Shown one piece after another: positions 46,346-56,562 of a stretch of DNA of 64,000 nucleotides; the stretch's first letter is position 1, and every line of letters starts with the position of its first letter. The notes below the pieces were generated by a model. That model was given only the letters and a program-made list of their open reading frames with translations, was not told where the DNA came from and made no database searches. A program made the translations under genes and the position numbers. The DNA lies in NCBI GenBank assembly GCA_025506515.1, contig CM046456.1, forward strand, positions 69,743,313-69,807,312, read 5' to 3'. This DNA comes from Flaveria trinervia. Its lineage: Eukaryota; Streptophyta; Magnoliopsida; Asterales; Asteraceae.

Positions 46346-47077
46346 AATGAATAATATGCTGATCTGTTAACCAAAGCTTTTGATGAACAAAGGTTCAAGT
46401 ATCTCATAACAGCTATTGGGATGATAAACATTGATTAATTTGATCTGTTTTGAAAAATTTTTTAATATGTAAGTCTTGTGTCAATACAATTTAAGCCCTG
46501 TTACAAGAAATTCTCTCTGAAATTTTCTAAGTGTAAATTCCTTCCGAAGAGAAATTAACCTTTGGAAGACATTCTCATATCTCCCGAAGCAAAATTTCTC
46601 AAAGGGTAACTTTCTTCTCGGAAGAATTTTTGGCCTCGGAAGAAGCGATTGATTGTATATCAGATCTACTTCCGAAACTTACAAATTCTCTATTCGGAAG
46701 CAACTCTAACCTTCGGAAGCAATGTTTTGGCTTTGGAAGTAAGAATTGCCTTCGGAAGACAATTACCTTCGGAAATGTTTTACACTCGGAAGAGAGATTT
46801 CACTGTGTAACGTAAATTTCTTGGGCCCCACACTGTAAAAAGCAAAGATTTTGTTAATGATGTCGGATTATTTAACTGATTTTAACCTTACTGCCATTGT
46901 CATTTCATCCACTAAACCATCACATCACCTTATCCTAACCCCATTACCGCCATTCCATAATCTTTTAAATAATCTTGACTACTCAATTTCATTTTCTTAC
47001 TTGAAAATTTTACTGCCCTAGAAATTTCTCCTCTCCAACTTTACCCCAGCTCAAATCATCCACATTCATCTTTCCAA
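46346..47077 (+). repeat. Copia 1 spacer between pol and the extra ORF, with CTTCGGAAG motif array
   Basis: It is non-coding. At 46535-46790 about fourteen TTCCGAAG/TTCGGAAG-type motifs recur every 15-30 bp. The same motif fills the LTR (39490-39760) and the gag-protease linker (42590-42790). Confidence 0.75.
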
Positions 47078-48498
47078 ATGGCACTCAACCCTCAGCACAA
47101 CCAAGTCGCACTTCTTGATTCTTCTAGAGATGCTGACTTCTCTAAAATCATCTCTTTTCTCACCCAATCAACCTACTACACTGCCCTTACCGTTAACCCC
47201 ACAGTTTACTCCAACCAAATGGCAGACTTTTGGGGAAATGGTCAAGATGAAACCCTAAATGGGGTTCGTGTACTACGGTCCAGCATCTGTGGATAGGAGT
47301 TGATCATCACTGAACAACTCATCAGGGAGCATCTTGAGCTTTACGATGATGGAGCTCCTACTGAATTCCCAAAGGATGATTTGGATAGCACTTATATCCT
47401 GATGGGATATGGTGGAGACATCAACACGTCGACTGTTTACAAATTCAACTTCTCCTACAATTGGAAGTTCCTCCTGCATGTTGTTCTTCATTGCTTGTCC
47501 AACAAATCCGGAGGATGGGATCAAATCCCTTATGAACTAGGATGCTTATTTCATGGATTGGTGAGAGGCCTGCACTTCAAATACTCACGATTTGTGTTCT
47601 CAAATCTGATTGGGAATCTGCAAAGGGAAACATTCTTCATGTATCCCAGATTCCTTCAACACATTATCAACTGTGAGTTGGACCAGAGCATGCTTGTCTG
47701 TGCAGCTGCTCTGACTGTTCCCTAAATGCGGCCTTCCATCTTCAAGACCTTGAAAAAGATGTCCATCAACTTCACTGGAAGTCACACTGCTCTGCTTCCA
47801 GGTATTATTGAGCGCATAACTCCTGGTGACATCCCTGTTTACCCCACAGGTGATGAACCCACACCAGCAACCTCCACCACAATGCCAACACTACCTTCTT
47901 CACCCATCACCATCACTTATCAAAGATGCCCCAAACGAACCCTTGTTCAATCTACTCTGATTGAACAAGCCCCTCCTATTCAATCCAAAAAGACTAGAGT
48001 GGATACATGGGCTCCCACTCAGTCAGAGGTCTCTCCATCCTTCTCTTTTGACCTCAATTTGGGTTTTGAGTCTCCTCAGTCTCAAACACATGAGCCCAAC
48101 ACCCAACTAGCAGTCCTCAGAATGAGTATTTACACTCTTCTGAGATGCCAACAAGGGACAGCCCCACCAGAGGCTCAATGCCTGTAGACATTGACCAAAG
48201 TCCCGGGTCAGTAGGTTTACCCATCCTATCTTTCACTGACCTTCTGTTTAAAACTGATGAAGAGATAACATCTCTCCATGGCAATGAAGTTGATCTACAA
48301 CTCCCTCTCCAAGATCAACAGAGACTGGAGAAATCCCTTATCTCTAGCCCCCATCAGCAACCACCAACTGAGGTGAGTCCCACTGATGTGGAGGGGACTC
48401 ATGTAGATTTAGCTGCCACTACAGAAGGTGCCTCAATGGACCTTGTGGACAGTGGTAACATTTCTCAGACTGAATCTACGACAACCAAGCCCTTTGAT
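47078..48498 (+). pseudogene. Copia 1 extra ORF downstream of pol (SIRE-type aORF), truncated
   Basis: One frame runs from the ATG at 47078 to 48187, with a TAG at 47294-47296 and a TAA at 47723-47725, then shifts frame to about 48498. It begins MALNPQHNQVALLDSS and has DFSKIISFLTQSTYYTAL, LHVVLHCLSNKSGG and SRFVFSNLIGNLQRETFFM followed by YPRFLQHII. The same landmarks occur in the minus-strand ORF at 51155-52371. The function is unknown; SIRE-type elements often carry such an ORF, sometimes called envelope-like. The tail is cut by the LTR of copia 2 at 48499. Confidence 0.75.
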
Positions 48499-49235
48499 TG
48501 TTAGGATCTGGTATTTGACCAAACACCAACTGATTAACCTATTAAACCAAACCAAATAGTGCGGAATCCTATTTGATTGGCGATCCAATCAGTGAGAACG
48601 CATGTAGACACAATAACGAATTGAATCTAACGTCAAGAATCGATCTACAGTGTTCTATGAACTTGGAGTACGAACTTAGAGGCTTTTGGACAGCTAGGGT
48701 ACGTCTGGAGTGGAAGTGGATTCAATGCTTACGTTTTTCCATGAATTAGGTGGTATTTATAGGTTAGGGTTGCTCATTCGGGCGACTGAACCATTGGCAT
48801 GGTTCATTCGTGTGATTGAGACATGCGGTTGATCCATTCGCACGGCTGAGTGTTCAGTCGTGCGACTAAGTCAGACGCGCGACTAAGTCAGACGCATGAA
48901 GTTGTTCAGGCGTATGAACTATTTAGGTGCATGGACACTCAGTCGCATGGCCATTCGGACGCATGACCACTATTGGGGCGCATGGTCCAGTCGGACGCAT
49001 GAGAACTTCACTTCACCAAGTTTAAGTGTATTCAATATTATAACATTATGCATAACACTTCAAACAATCACAAACCTATATAATTAAGTCAATATGCGTT
49101 AAACAACTCATTAATGAAATATTAAACATTATAGACACAACCAAACATTTTGTATTTCATTAAGTACCCAATAATTACATAAGTGTAAGACATATTACAT
49201 TCAGATCAGGATCTAGATACATATATGTATCAACA
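48499..49235 (-). mobile_element. 3' LTR of SIRE-like copia 2 (minus strand)
   Basis: In plus view it starts TGTTAGGATCTGGTATTTG and ends ATATATGTATCAACA, followed by the reverse complement of a polypurine tract. It contains a CpG-bearing array of GCGACTGA/GCGCGACTAAGT units at 48765-49010. Its length is about 737 bp. The matching 5' LTR is beyond the interrupting copia 3. Confidence 0.75.
48765..49010. repeat. CpG-bearing short-repeat array in the copia 2 LTR
   Basis: GGCGACTGAACC, GTCGTGCGACTAAGTCAGACG, TCGGACGCATGA and related units repeat. The motif family is the same as in the chromovirus LTR arrays. Confidence 0.7.
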
Positions 49236-49246
49236 AACTCCCCCTT
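49236..49246 (-). promoter_or_regulatory. Polypurine tract of copia 2
   Basis: The minus strand reads AAGGGGGAGTT immediately before the LTR start. Confidence 0.75.
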
Positions 49247-49260
49247 GGACCTAGATCTAT

Positions 49261-50224
49261 CTATTGTCTAACATCTTTCATGATTTCCTCAAACTTTTTG
49301 TACTTAGCTTCTTTGGTGACTCCTGTGTTTATCTTAAAAGCAAAACAGAGTCTTATCACTTTCTGGAACTGTAAAGCTTGTACAATATCCTGTGGGTCGT
49401 AGAACAGTGGCCACTTGTATAAAGTATAAACATCTTGTGCTGACAAGTTGGTGAGCCACATCGGGTCAAACACCCTTATGGTTTCCATTGAGCCATTCTG
49501 TTCAAGACTATTACGGCCTCTCCCGTTCTCCAATCGTAGTACCACCATTTGAAATATGGAGTGAAGTCCTGTGGCATCTCACGTAGTGGGATCTTAGACA
49601 TTGTACGTGGTGGACTCCACTTCAGCACTACTCTAGGTTTACCAGTTATGGCATCAACTTCAGATCTTCTGATGTACCTCGTTGGTTGTTGAGGTTTGAA
49701 GTTGACCCATCTAGTATGGTACTCCCTCTTTAGAGCAGCTTCAAACCAGCCTGACATCTTACGAGGGTCAGCATATAGCAAGTTTAACTTTGCTAACTGG
49801 TTGAGCTCAAAACCTGGAAGAGTCTTCAGATCATGTGGAAATCTGAAGTACTCTATTCCCTTCTCACATTGGGAATGGTAGTTCCTTCCTTGTCAGTGTA
49901 CTCTGGATAGTGTTGAGCAGTGACATCTTCTATATCAATCTCATCGACATCCTAAAGCTCATCGTCACTCTCTGTTTGCACAGTTGGAGCATCCTTCGTA
50001 ATTTCATCAGGATTGAGTCGGAACATTTCAGCCAGTTGCTTGTCGGTGAGATCATGAATTATTTCTCCTTCTTCAGGAGTGTAATTCACTGATCTCTTGA
50101 CAATCCCCTGCAGATCAAGAATCATCGTGGGTTGAGTCTTGATTTGTTGGAGGGGAGCAACATCATATTCATCTCCTTGAAAGTTAGGATCTGCTTGATT
50201 TAAAACATGCAACACATCAATCAT
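49261..50224 (-). pseudogene. Copia 2 extra ORF, C-terminal part
   Basis: The minus strand encodes a segment around ADPRKMSGWFEAALKREYH and PYFKWWYYDWRTGEAVI, then, after a frame change, DPMWLTNLSAQDVYTLY and VIRLCFAFKINTG, ending at a TAG near 49261. An upstream piece (49952-50224) has DLTDKQLAEMFRLNPDEI. I do not recognise a known fold. It is the 3' end of the long extra ORF that begins at 52371. Confidence 0.6.
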
Positions 50225-50277
50225 TTAGTCAACAAACAGATCAGTAAACATTATAATAACCATAAACATTAATTACA

Positions 50278-51176
50278 TTAATTAGATACAATATTCCAAT
50301 ACACAAAGTTTAAATAACATAAACAACTATGCATTACTCTTGTCTTGTATAGCTGGTGTGTTAGTAGGATCAGCAGAAGATGATGGGACTCCTTGGTCTT
50401 GATTTTTCTTTGTGTGCCTCTCTTGACCTTGAGCTGATGCAGATGCAACTGCATCTCCTTTGTCATCATCATCATCATGATCAACATTATCACCTGCATC
50501 AGTGTCATCCCCTTGATCATCACAGTCATCATCTTCATCATCATCACTGTCATCGTCATCACCATCATCTCCATCCCCTTTTCGGATCTTTAGGGGCTCA
50601 TCTTTGGATCCTTTCTGTCTCAGCATAAGCTCTTGTCCTGGGCCTCCAAATCTTGTATCCTCTTTATTGAGGATGTATGCATCTTTCTCAGCTCAGTAAC
50701 CTCTTGGCTCTAGGCCTCTATCTTTGGGCTTGGGATGCATTAAGCTCCATCAGCTGATTAAGCTGAGAGGCTCGCTGTTCATCCGTCGCCAGCAGCTTCA
50801 GCACTAACCTATTAAGGTTAGCCAACTGCTCCTCTAACCCGACAGATGGGTAAGCGGATCCAAAAATAGGTTAGACCTGTGAGGAGGTCCCCACTCCATG
50901 GGCTGTGGTGGTGGTAGTGGATGTAGAGAAGATTGGGGTTGGTATTGATGTGAATGGCTATGGATGAGCTGTAGTGGTGGTGGATGGGAAGTGTGTATCT
51001 GGTGGAGTAGGTGTGGAAGTGTTGTATGAGGTGGTAGTGGTGGTGGGAGGAATGGTGGTAGTAGTGGTAGGTGGAGTGGTGGTAGTGGTGGTAGGTGCAG
51101 TGGTAGATGTGGTGGGAACTGTGGTGGTGATGAAGATGAGTCGTCTCTTCTTCTTCATGCCGTGGGGCTGAGCCAT
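50278..51176 (-). pseudogene. Copia 2 extra ORF, central low-complexity part (Thr/Pro-rich, then coiled-coil-like, then Asp-rich)
   Basis: On the minus strand, 50958-51176 encodes a Thr/Pro-rich, mucin-like tract (runs such as TTTTTTPPTTTTTIPP). Next comes a helical Gln/Leu-rich stretch near 50640-50870, then an Asp-rich tract at 50420-50600. These are three compositionally extreme segments in a row. The nucleotide repeats (GTGGTAGTGGTGG and CATCATCATC) show slippage as the likely source. A surface-exposed or disordered protein is possible, but its function is unknown. Confidence 0.55.
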
Positions 51177-52371
51177 CCTCTTCTTCTCGATCCTGTTGAG
51201 GAGGATGCTCCCCCTAGAACACGGCTTGGCGGATCGGGAGCATAAGTAGGATCATCAGTAGTCTTTCCCAATCCGCCTGGGCGTTCACCAACCGCCCGGA
51301 GCCCTCGTTCTGTGGGAACGACTTTACTTCCCACAGTTCGAGTCAGTGGCTCCTCATCTGACTCCTCCTCTTCCTCACTAGGCATGAAATCCTGGTGGAA
51401 CCCAGCAGTCTCCGCTCCGTCTCCAGTAGGGGCAGATGCTGGAAATGGAATATCAGTAGTAGGACCCCTTTGTTGAGTGGGTCCTTCATCTCCAGCATCT
51501 CCGCTATCATCATCAGAGTCATGCTCTGGGAGCAGCAGCTGCTCTTCTTCAAAGTCACTATCAACATGACGCCATTTACGCCTAGCAGGCGCCATGTAGT
51601 CTTCCCGGGCCAGATGCCCAAATAATCTCCTCACAGGGGGCTTTACCTGCTTCCCCCTATAGACCTTCATCCTGCCCAAGGTGGTATCGTCCATCACCTC
51701 GAGTATGACCGCGTCCTCCTTCTCCTTCGGCAAGGAAGGGAGCTTCTGGTCTATAATCATCTGCATAAAGCGAGGGTACATGCAGAAGCCCTTCTTCCGT
51801 TTCCCCTCAATGTTCTCCACCAAGTAGGTGAAGATCATCCTGGAGAAGCTGAACGGATGGTTCAGCACCAGTGCAACATATGCATTCTGGATTGATCGGA
51901 CAGCTCATCAAAACCTCCCTTCCGAGAAGCTATACACTTAAGCAAAACGTGCGCAAGGTACTTGAACTAGGGACACAGGTTGCTCTTGTTGAGCACCCCT
52001 GGATTGATGTCCCTAGCATACTTGGCCCGCAGGAAACAGCCTCGGACAGTAAGTGGGTGTAGTCGTGTGGGGCATTCAGCATCGTTCCCAAGCTGCAGCA
52101 CTGTCCTGAGATCATCCTCAGAGATCTCAATGGCCTCTCCAAATATTGAACTACGGATTCATTGAGGCTCTGAGGTTCTATCAACTATAGCGCCTTCCCA
52201 GAAGGCCTGCTGAATAGAACGGTATGGTGTGCATGGAGTTGAGATTGCGTGAGAGATCCTTGATCGCCTAAGAAACGAGATGATTCCAGCAAAGTCAGGC
52301 GCATGTCTGGATGACTGATCCAGATGAGCACAGATATTGTGCTTAGTGCTCATTGTCCACCGACTCGCCAT
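51155..52371 (-). pseudogene. Copia 2 extra ORF, N-terminal part
   Basis: It starts MASRWTMSTKHNICAHLDQS at 52371 and includes DFAGIISFLRRSRISHAIS and SIQQAFWEGA. After frame changes it includes SFSRMIFTYLVENIEGKRKK, GFCMYPRFMQMIIDQKLPS and LFGHLAREDYMAP, then acidic and Ser/Pro-rich sequence. FxGIISFL, the SRx(I/V)FxxLxxN stretch and MYPRF(M/L)QxII are shared with copia 1 at 47078-48187. This is the conserved core of an unnamed protein family carried by SIRE-like elements. Confidence 0.7.
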
Positions 52372-55030
52372 CTGTTACACAAAAAAAAGAACGTTAGTAT
52401 CCGTTGATTAAGAATATCTTGAATCACTTGGACTTGAAAATATTTCCCTTTTGATATGTCGTGCGAATGAGACTGTGTGACTGAGATCTAGTCATGTAAA
52501 TGAGTAGTGCGATTGAGATCTAGTCGTGCGAATGAGTAGTGTGACTTAGTTCTAGTCGTGCGAATTATTCCATACGTACGACTAGTCATGCGACTGAGCT
52601 CACCCGTATGTATACTCAGTCGTTTATATCAGTCGTGCGCCTGGAATCACACACATGATTCAGTCGTGCGACTTAGCTGTTCGCACTACTCAGTCGTGCG
52701 ACTAAAGTTCATCAGCCTGTCCATTCGCATGACAGACTGTTGTTCAATTCAAATTCAAGTTTTGACCAATTCTTATGATTAGACGTCGTGTTTTGGTTCA
52801 TTGGACTCACAATCATTATACTTAACACCCGATAACATTAATTTCAGTTGATTGCTTGAATTAATTGGGTTATTTTGTGAAACAAGTCTCGGTTCTTGGT
52901 TTGGACCGAACTTGTCGATTTTGCAGTCAAATTGAATGAGATATGGTTGGATTGAACCGCATTATACCTGTATAGTTAGTGGAAATCGTTAGTGCACAAG
53001 AATTGGTATATAATGATCTAATGAAATTCTGGCAGAGTAACGATAGTTCGTGCGTCTCGGGGCGATTTTGGGGTGGTGAGTGACTGCGACCGACTACCCC
53101 ACTATTTATACTAGGGTTTCCTACAGTCGTGTGACTGAGCCCAGTCGCACAAGTTGTTCGTGCGACTGAGTATCAGTCGTGCGACTGGCACAGTCGGTCA
53201 CCTTCAGTCGTGTGGCTAGAGTTTAGTCGTGCGACTTGGTCATTTGCCTTCTCTCACATGGTCGAATGACTCATTCGTATCACCCATTTGGTTACATGGT
53301 CCACACGCATGTCCATTTGGCTATAAAAGGCATGAGTATGATCCATTCGTATGGTTGGTCCATACTCATGGTCCAATTGTGCGAATGGGTCATACTCTTG
53401 AGATTTTTCTAACTTTATGACCAGTTGACATTTAGACCCTATTAAACTGTTGATTTAACATTACGAACACTTGATTATCTCAGACATGATCATTTTAACT
53501 TGAAAAACTTTTGATCACCTCAGACGTGATCCTTTTAAACAATTTGTCGCCTCAGATGTGACCCAATTGTTGTTTGAAAGCACTTGTGGTCATCTCAGAC
53601 ATGACCTTTTAGATGATAAGGTCCCTTATCAACTTCCATGACATAGTCCGATACTAACATACTGAATATGACAAACTTTGTATAGAAATAAAAGAAATAA
53701 TACTAAAAACTTATAAAATTAAGACATGTTTTTGTGTTTTTTTAAGAGTTAATTCCCGAGATGTAGTTCTAAGGAATATTTATTCTGAGAGAGCAGCCAC
53801 AATCATTTAAACCATACATGGATCAATTCAAGTTGGAATCATACAGGATATTCAAATCATTCAAGACAAGTTATTAAAAAAACAACTTTGATGCTCTTTC
53901 CTTGTTTTTCATCTGGAGTCATTTAGCAAATTTAGGAAATCATACTAGTACGCTTAGGTATCCACACTGATTTGAACTTTCAAAAATTGTAGCCACAGTG
54001 ATTGTTAGTATACTTGTCCTCTTAAATCCATACACAGACTTTCAACACAGTTTGGTGATCGTTTTAAGGTTTGTTTATTTCAACAAGCATTTGTGGATCC
54101 CACACTCATATGGTAATCAACATTCCTCAGGAGATTTTTGAGCGGTCTTAGGGTAGTGTTCAAGAAGCGACTATTCATAGAATTTTCAAAGAGAAGCCAA
54201 TCCTCAGGTCAGTGCCATCGCACAACAGAGAGGCGGCAAACAACAATGAGTTCTAGAATATATAGGTTATGCTTATCCTCAGGTCAGTGCCACCGCACAG
54301 CAGAGAGGCACATAATCTATCTTCTTGTTTGAGCAATTTTTCTTCTTTTAGCACAAATCTCACCAACAACCTAGGTTATCAGCTTGATTTTATTTTCATT
54401 TTTCATGTGCTTTAGCTCATGCTTTGGTCTTACGCACACTTTTGTGGCGTTTATTTTGCTCGTCACCCCTTATTGGAATCTTGTTGATTGTGTTAACCAG
54501 GGATAAGGTGTTTCTCACAGCTAGTCAAACATTTTAGTTTAATCTTGAGATCACCAAACGGTCTAGTCCTCTATTGTGTTGAATCTACCGACATATCAGC
54601 TGTGGTCTAGCAACCTCTAGGTCTACTTTCTTTGTGTTACCTTAGTAGTAGCTAGCTTAACTATCATATTTCCTTTTATATTGCTCAGACTACTCAGACT
54701 ACTCAGACTACTCAGACTTATACTTGAACTTTGCATCTTTTTCAATTTTGATTTTTAAAGTCCCAAATGGTTTGCACCTGTGTACTATCATATTCCACAC
54801 GTTAAATCGGTATCACACGTACGATCTTATTTATTATCGGCTTGCCTCTCCTTTTCCCTCATTTTTTTTTCATACCTATTATCCCCCTAAAATACTAAAA
54901 CCTCTAAGGATTTGCGTTTTAGGATTTTAATGAGAAAGAAACGACACTAAGTGTAATTAACGAACTAACATTAAACAAAACAAGAGAATTAAACTTAAAG
55001 AACACTATAATTTAAGAAATTTTAAAAGAA
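52372..55030 (-). repeat. Copia 2 spacer between pol and the extra ORF, with repeat arrays
   Basis: This is a 2.6-kb non-coding spacer. CpG-bearing arrays of AGTCGTGCGACT-type units lie at 52460-52740 and 53110-53400. CTCAGACRTGAYC repeats lie at about 53475-53615. A duplicated block of about 36 bp (TCCTCAGGTCAGTGCCAYCG) lies at 54200-54236 and 54275-54310, and ACTACTCAG tandem copies at 54690-54718. Confidence 0.7.
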
Positions 55031-55930
55031 ACTAGACGCGACGCATCGGACTATACATGGTCATCTTCATGAATGACCTCACTTTTCTTTTTAACACCAT
55101 TGACCTCTAACAGATATAGAAAACGTGGTTTGTCAAAAGCCTTTGTATAGAGGTCATCGCATTGAAAATCAGTGTTTTTATCACATCGATTAAGTTCTTT
55201 TCAAAGCAGTCACCTATGAAGTGATATTTGATTCCGATGTGTTTGGTCTTCGGATGTTGGACTGGGTTCTTAGTGACTGCAATCACAGTAGAGTTATCAA
55301 CAAATATAGGAATGGAAGTAAAATGCAAACCGTAATCCTACATTTGCTGTTGAATCCATATGATTTGGGAACAGCAGCTTGCAACAACAACGTATTCTGC
55401 TTCACAGGTTGACAAGGCAACCGAGGTCTGCTTCTTACACTGCCAGGTTACTAATCTTCTCCCAAGGAACTGACACCCTGCTGATGTAGACTTGTAGTTC
55501 ATCTTGCAGCCGCCATAATCCGAGTCACTATACGTTGTAAGTTCAAAGTCATCATCATGAGGGTACCACAACCCAAGTGTGGGTGTGCCCTTTAGATAAC
55601 GAAATATCCTTTTGACCCCAATTAGATGATTCACCTTAGGCTTTGCCTGATATCGCGAGCATAAACATGTCGCATACATGATATCTGGTCTGGAGGCAGT
55701 GAGATACATGAGAGATCCAATCATCTCGCGGTACATAGTGGTATCTACCAAATCACCATTCTCATCGGGTGCTACATCATGGTTTGTAGCTAGTGGAGTG
55801 CCAGCTGTGGAGGCATTCTCCATGTCAAACCGATTGAGAATATCCCCTACATACTTTGTCTGATGTAAGAAGATTCCATTTGGTGTTTGATCCACCTGTA
55901 ACTCGAGAAAGAACTTCATCTTTGCATAAT
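55031..55930 (-). pseudogene. Copia 2 RNase H and RT C-terminal part
   Basis: On the minus strand, 55338-55919 encodes FFLELQVDQTPNGIFLHQTK, RPDIMYATCLCSRYQAKPK, YSDSDYGGCKMNYKSTSAG and ALSTCEAEYVVVASCC. A later frame (55107-55328) encodes IPIFVDNSTVIAVTKNPVQH and KHIGIKYHFIGD. These are the same domain and layout as in copia 1, but the residues differ widely, so this is a separate lineage. Confidence 0.8.
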
Positions 55931-56562
55931 TCTTCGTTCATTGAACCGAAGATTATGTCATCTACATAGATCTGTACTAGTAGTAGATCTCCATCTTTTT
56001 CTTTGATAAATAGTGTGCAGTCAATGACTCCCTTGCGAAAACCATGTTTCACAAGATGAGTTGAAAGTTTCTCATACCAAGCCCTTGGAGCTTGATGAAG
56101 CCCGTATAGAGCCTTGTCGAGTTTGTAGACTCTATCCCGATGATATGGATCTTCAAATCCCTCAGGTTGACTGACATACATTGTTTCTCTGATTTCCCCA
56201 TGAAGGAATGCACTCTTCACATCAAGTTGATAAACTTTGATTTTCATATAAGATGCATAGGCAAGAAAGATGCGGATGGCTTCCATCCTTGCCACTGGTG
56301 AAAATACTTCATTGTAGTCAATACCTTCAACTTGTCGAAAACCCTTAACAACAAGCCGAGCCTTGTTTCTGATGATCACTCCCTGATCATCTTGCTTACA
56401 TTTAAAGACCCATTTGGTTCCAATGACTTTAGCACCTTTAGGTCTACCCACTAGTGTCCATACACCTAACTTCTTAAACTGAAGAAGTTCTTCCTGCATG
56501 GCACTAACCCAAGCCTCATCATTTAGTGCTTCACTAACATACTTTGGCTCAAACTGAGACAC
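55825..56562 (-). pseudogene. Copia 2 reverse transcriptase core
   Basis: It encodes EAWVSAMQEELLQFKKLGVW, GTKWVFKCKQDDQG, DYNEVFSPVARMEAIRIFL, YQLDVKSAFLHGEI, LYGLHQAPRAWYEK and LLVQIYVDDIIFGSMNEEL. All core motifs, including YVDD, are readable in a single frame. A frameshift near 55920 separates this from the RNase H half. Confidence 0.85.

Noticed and set aside
50380..51171. Plus-strand frames with His-rich and Val/Gly-rich peptides
   Set aside because: They are antisense to the Asp-rich and Thr/Pro-rich tracts of the copia 2 extra ORF. Their composition follows from the nucleotide repeats.
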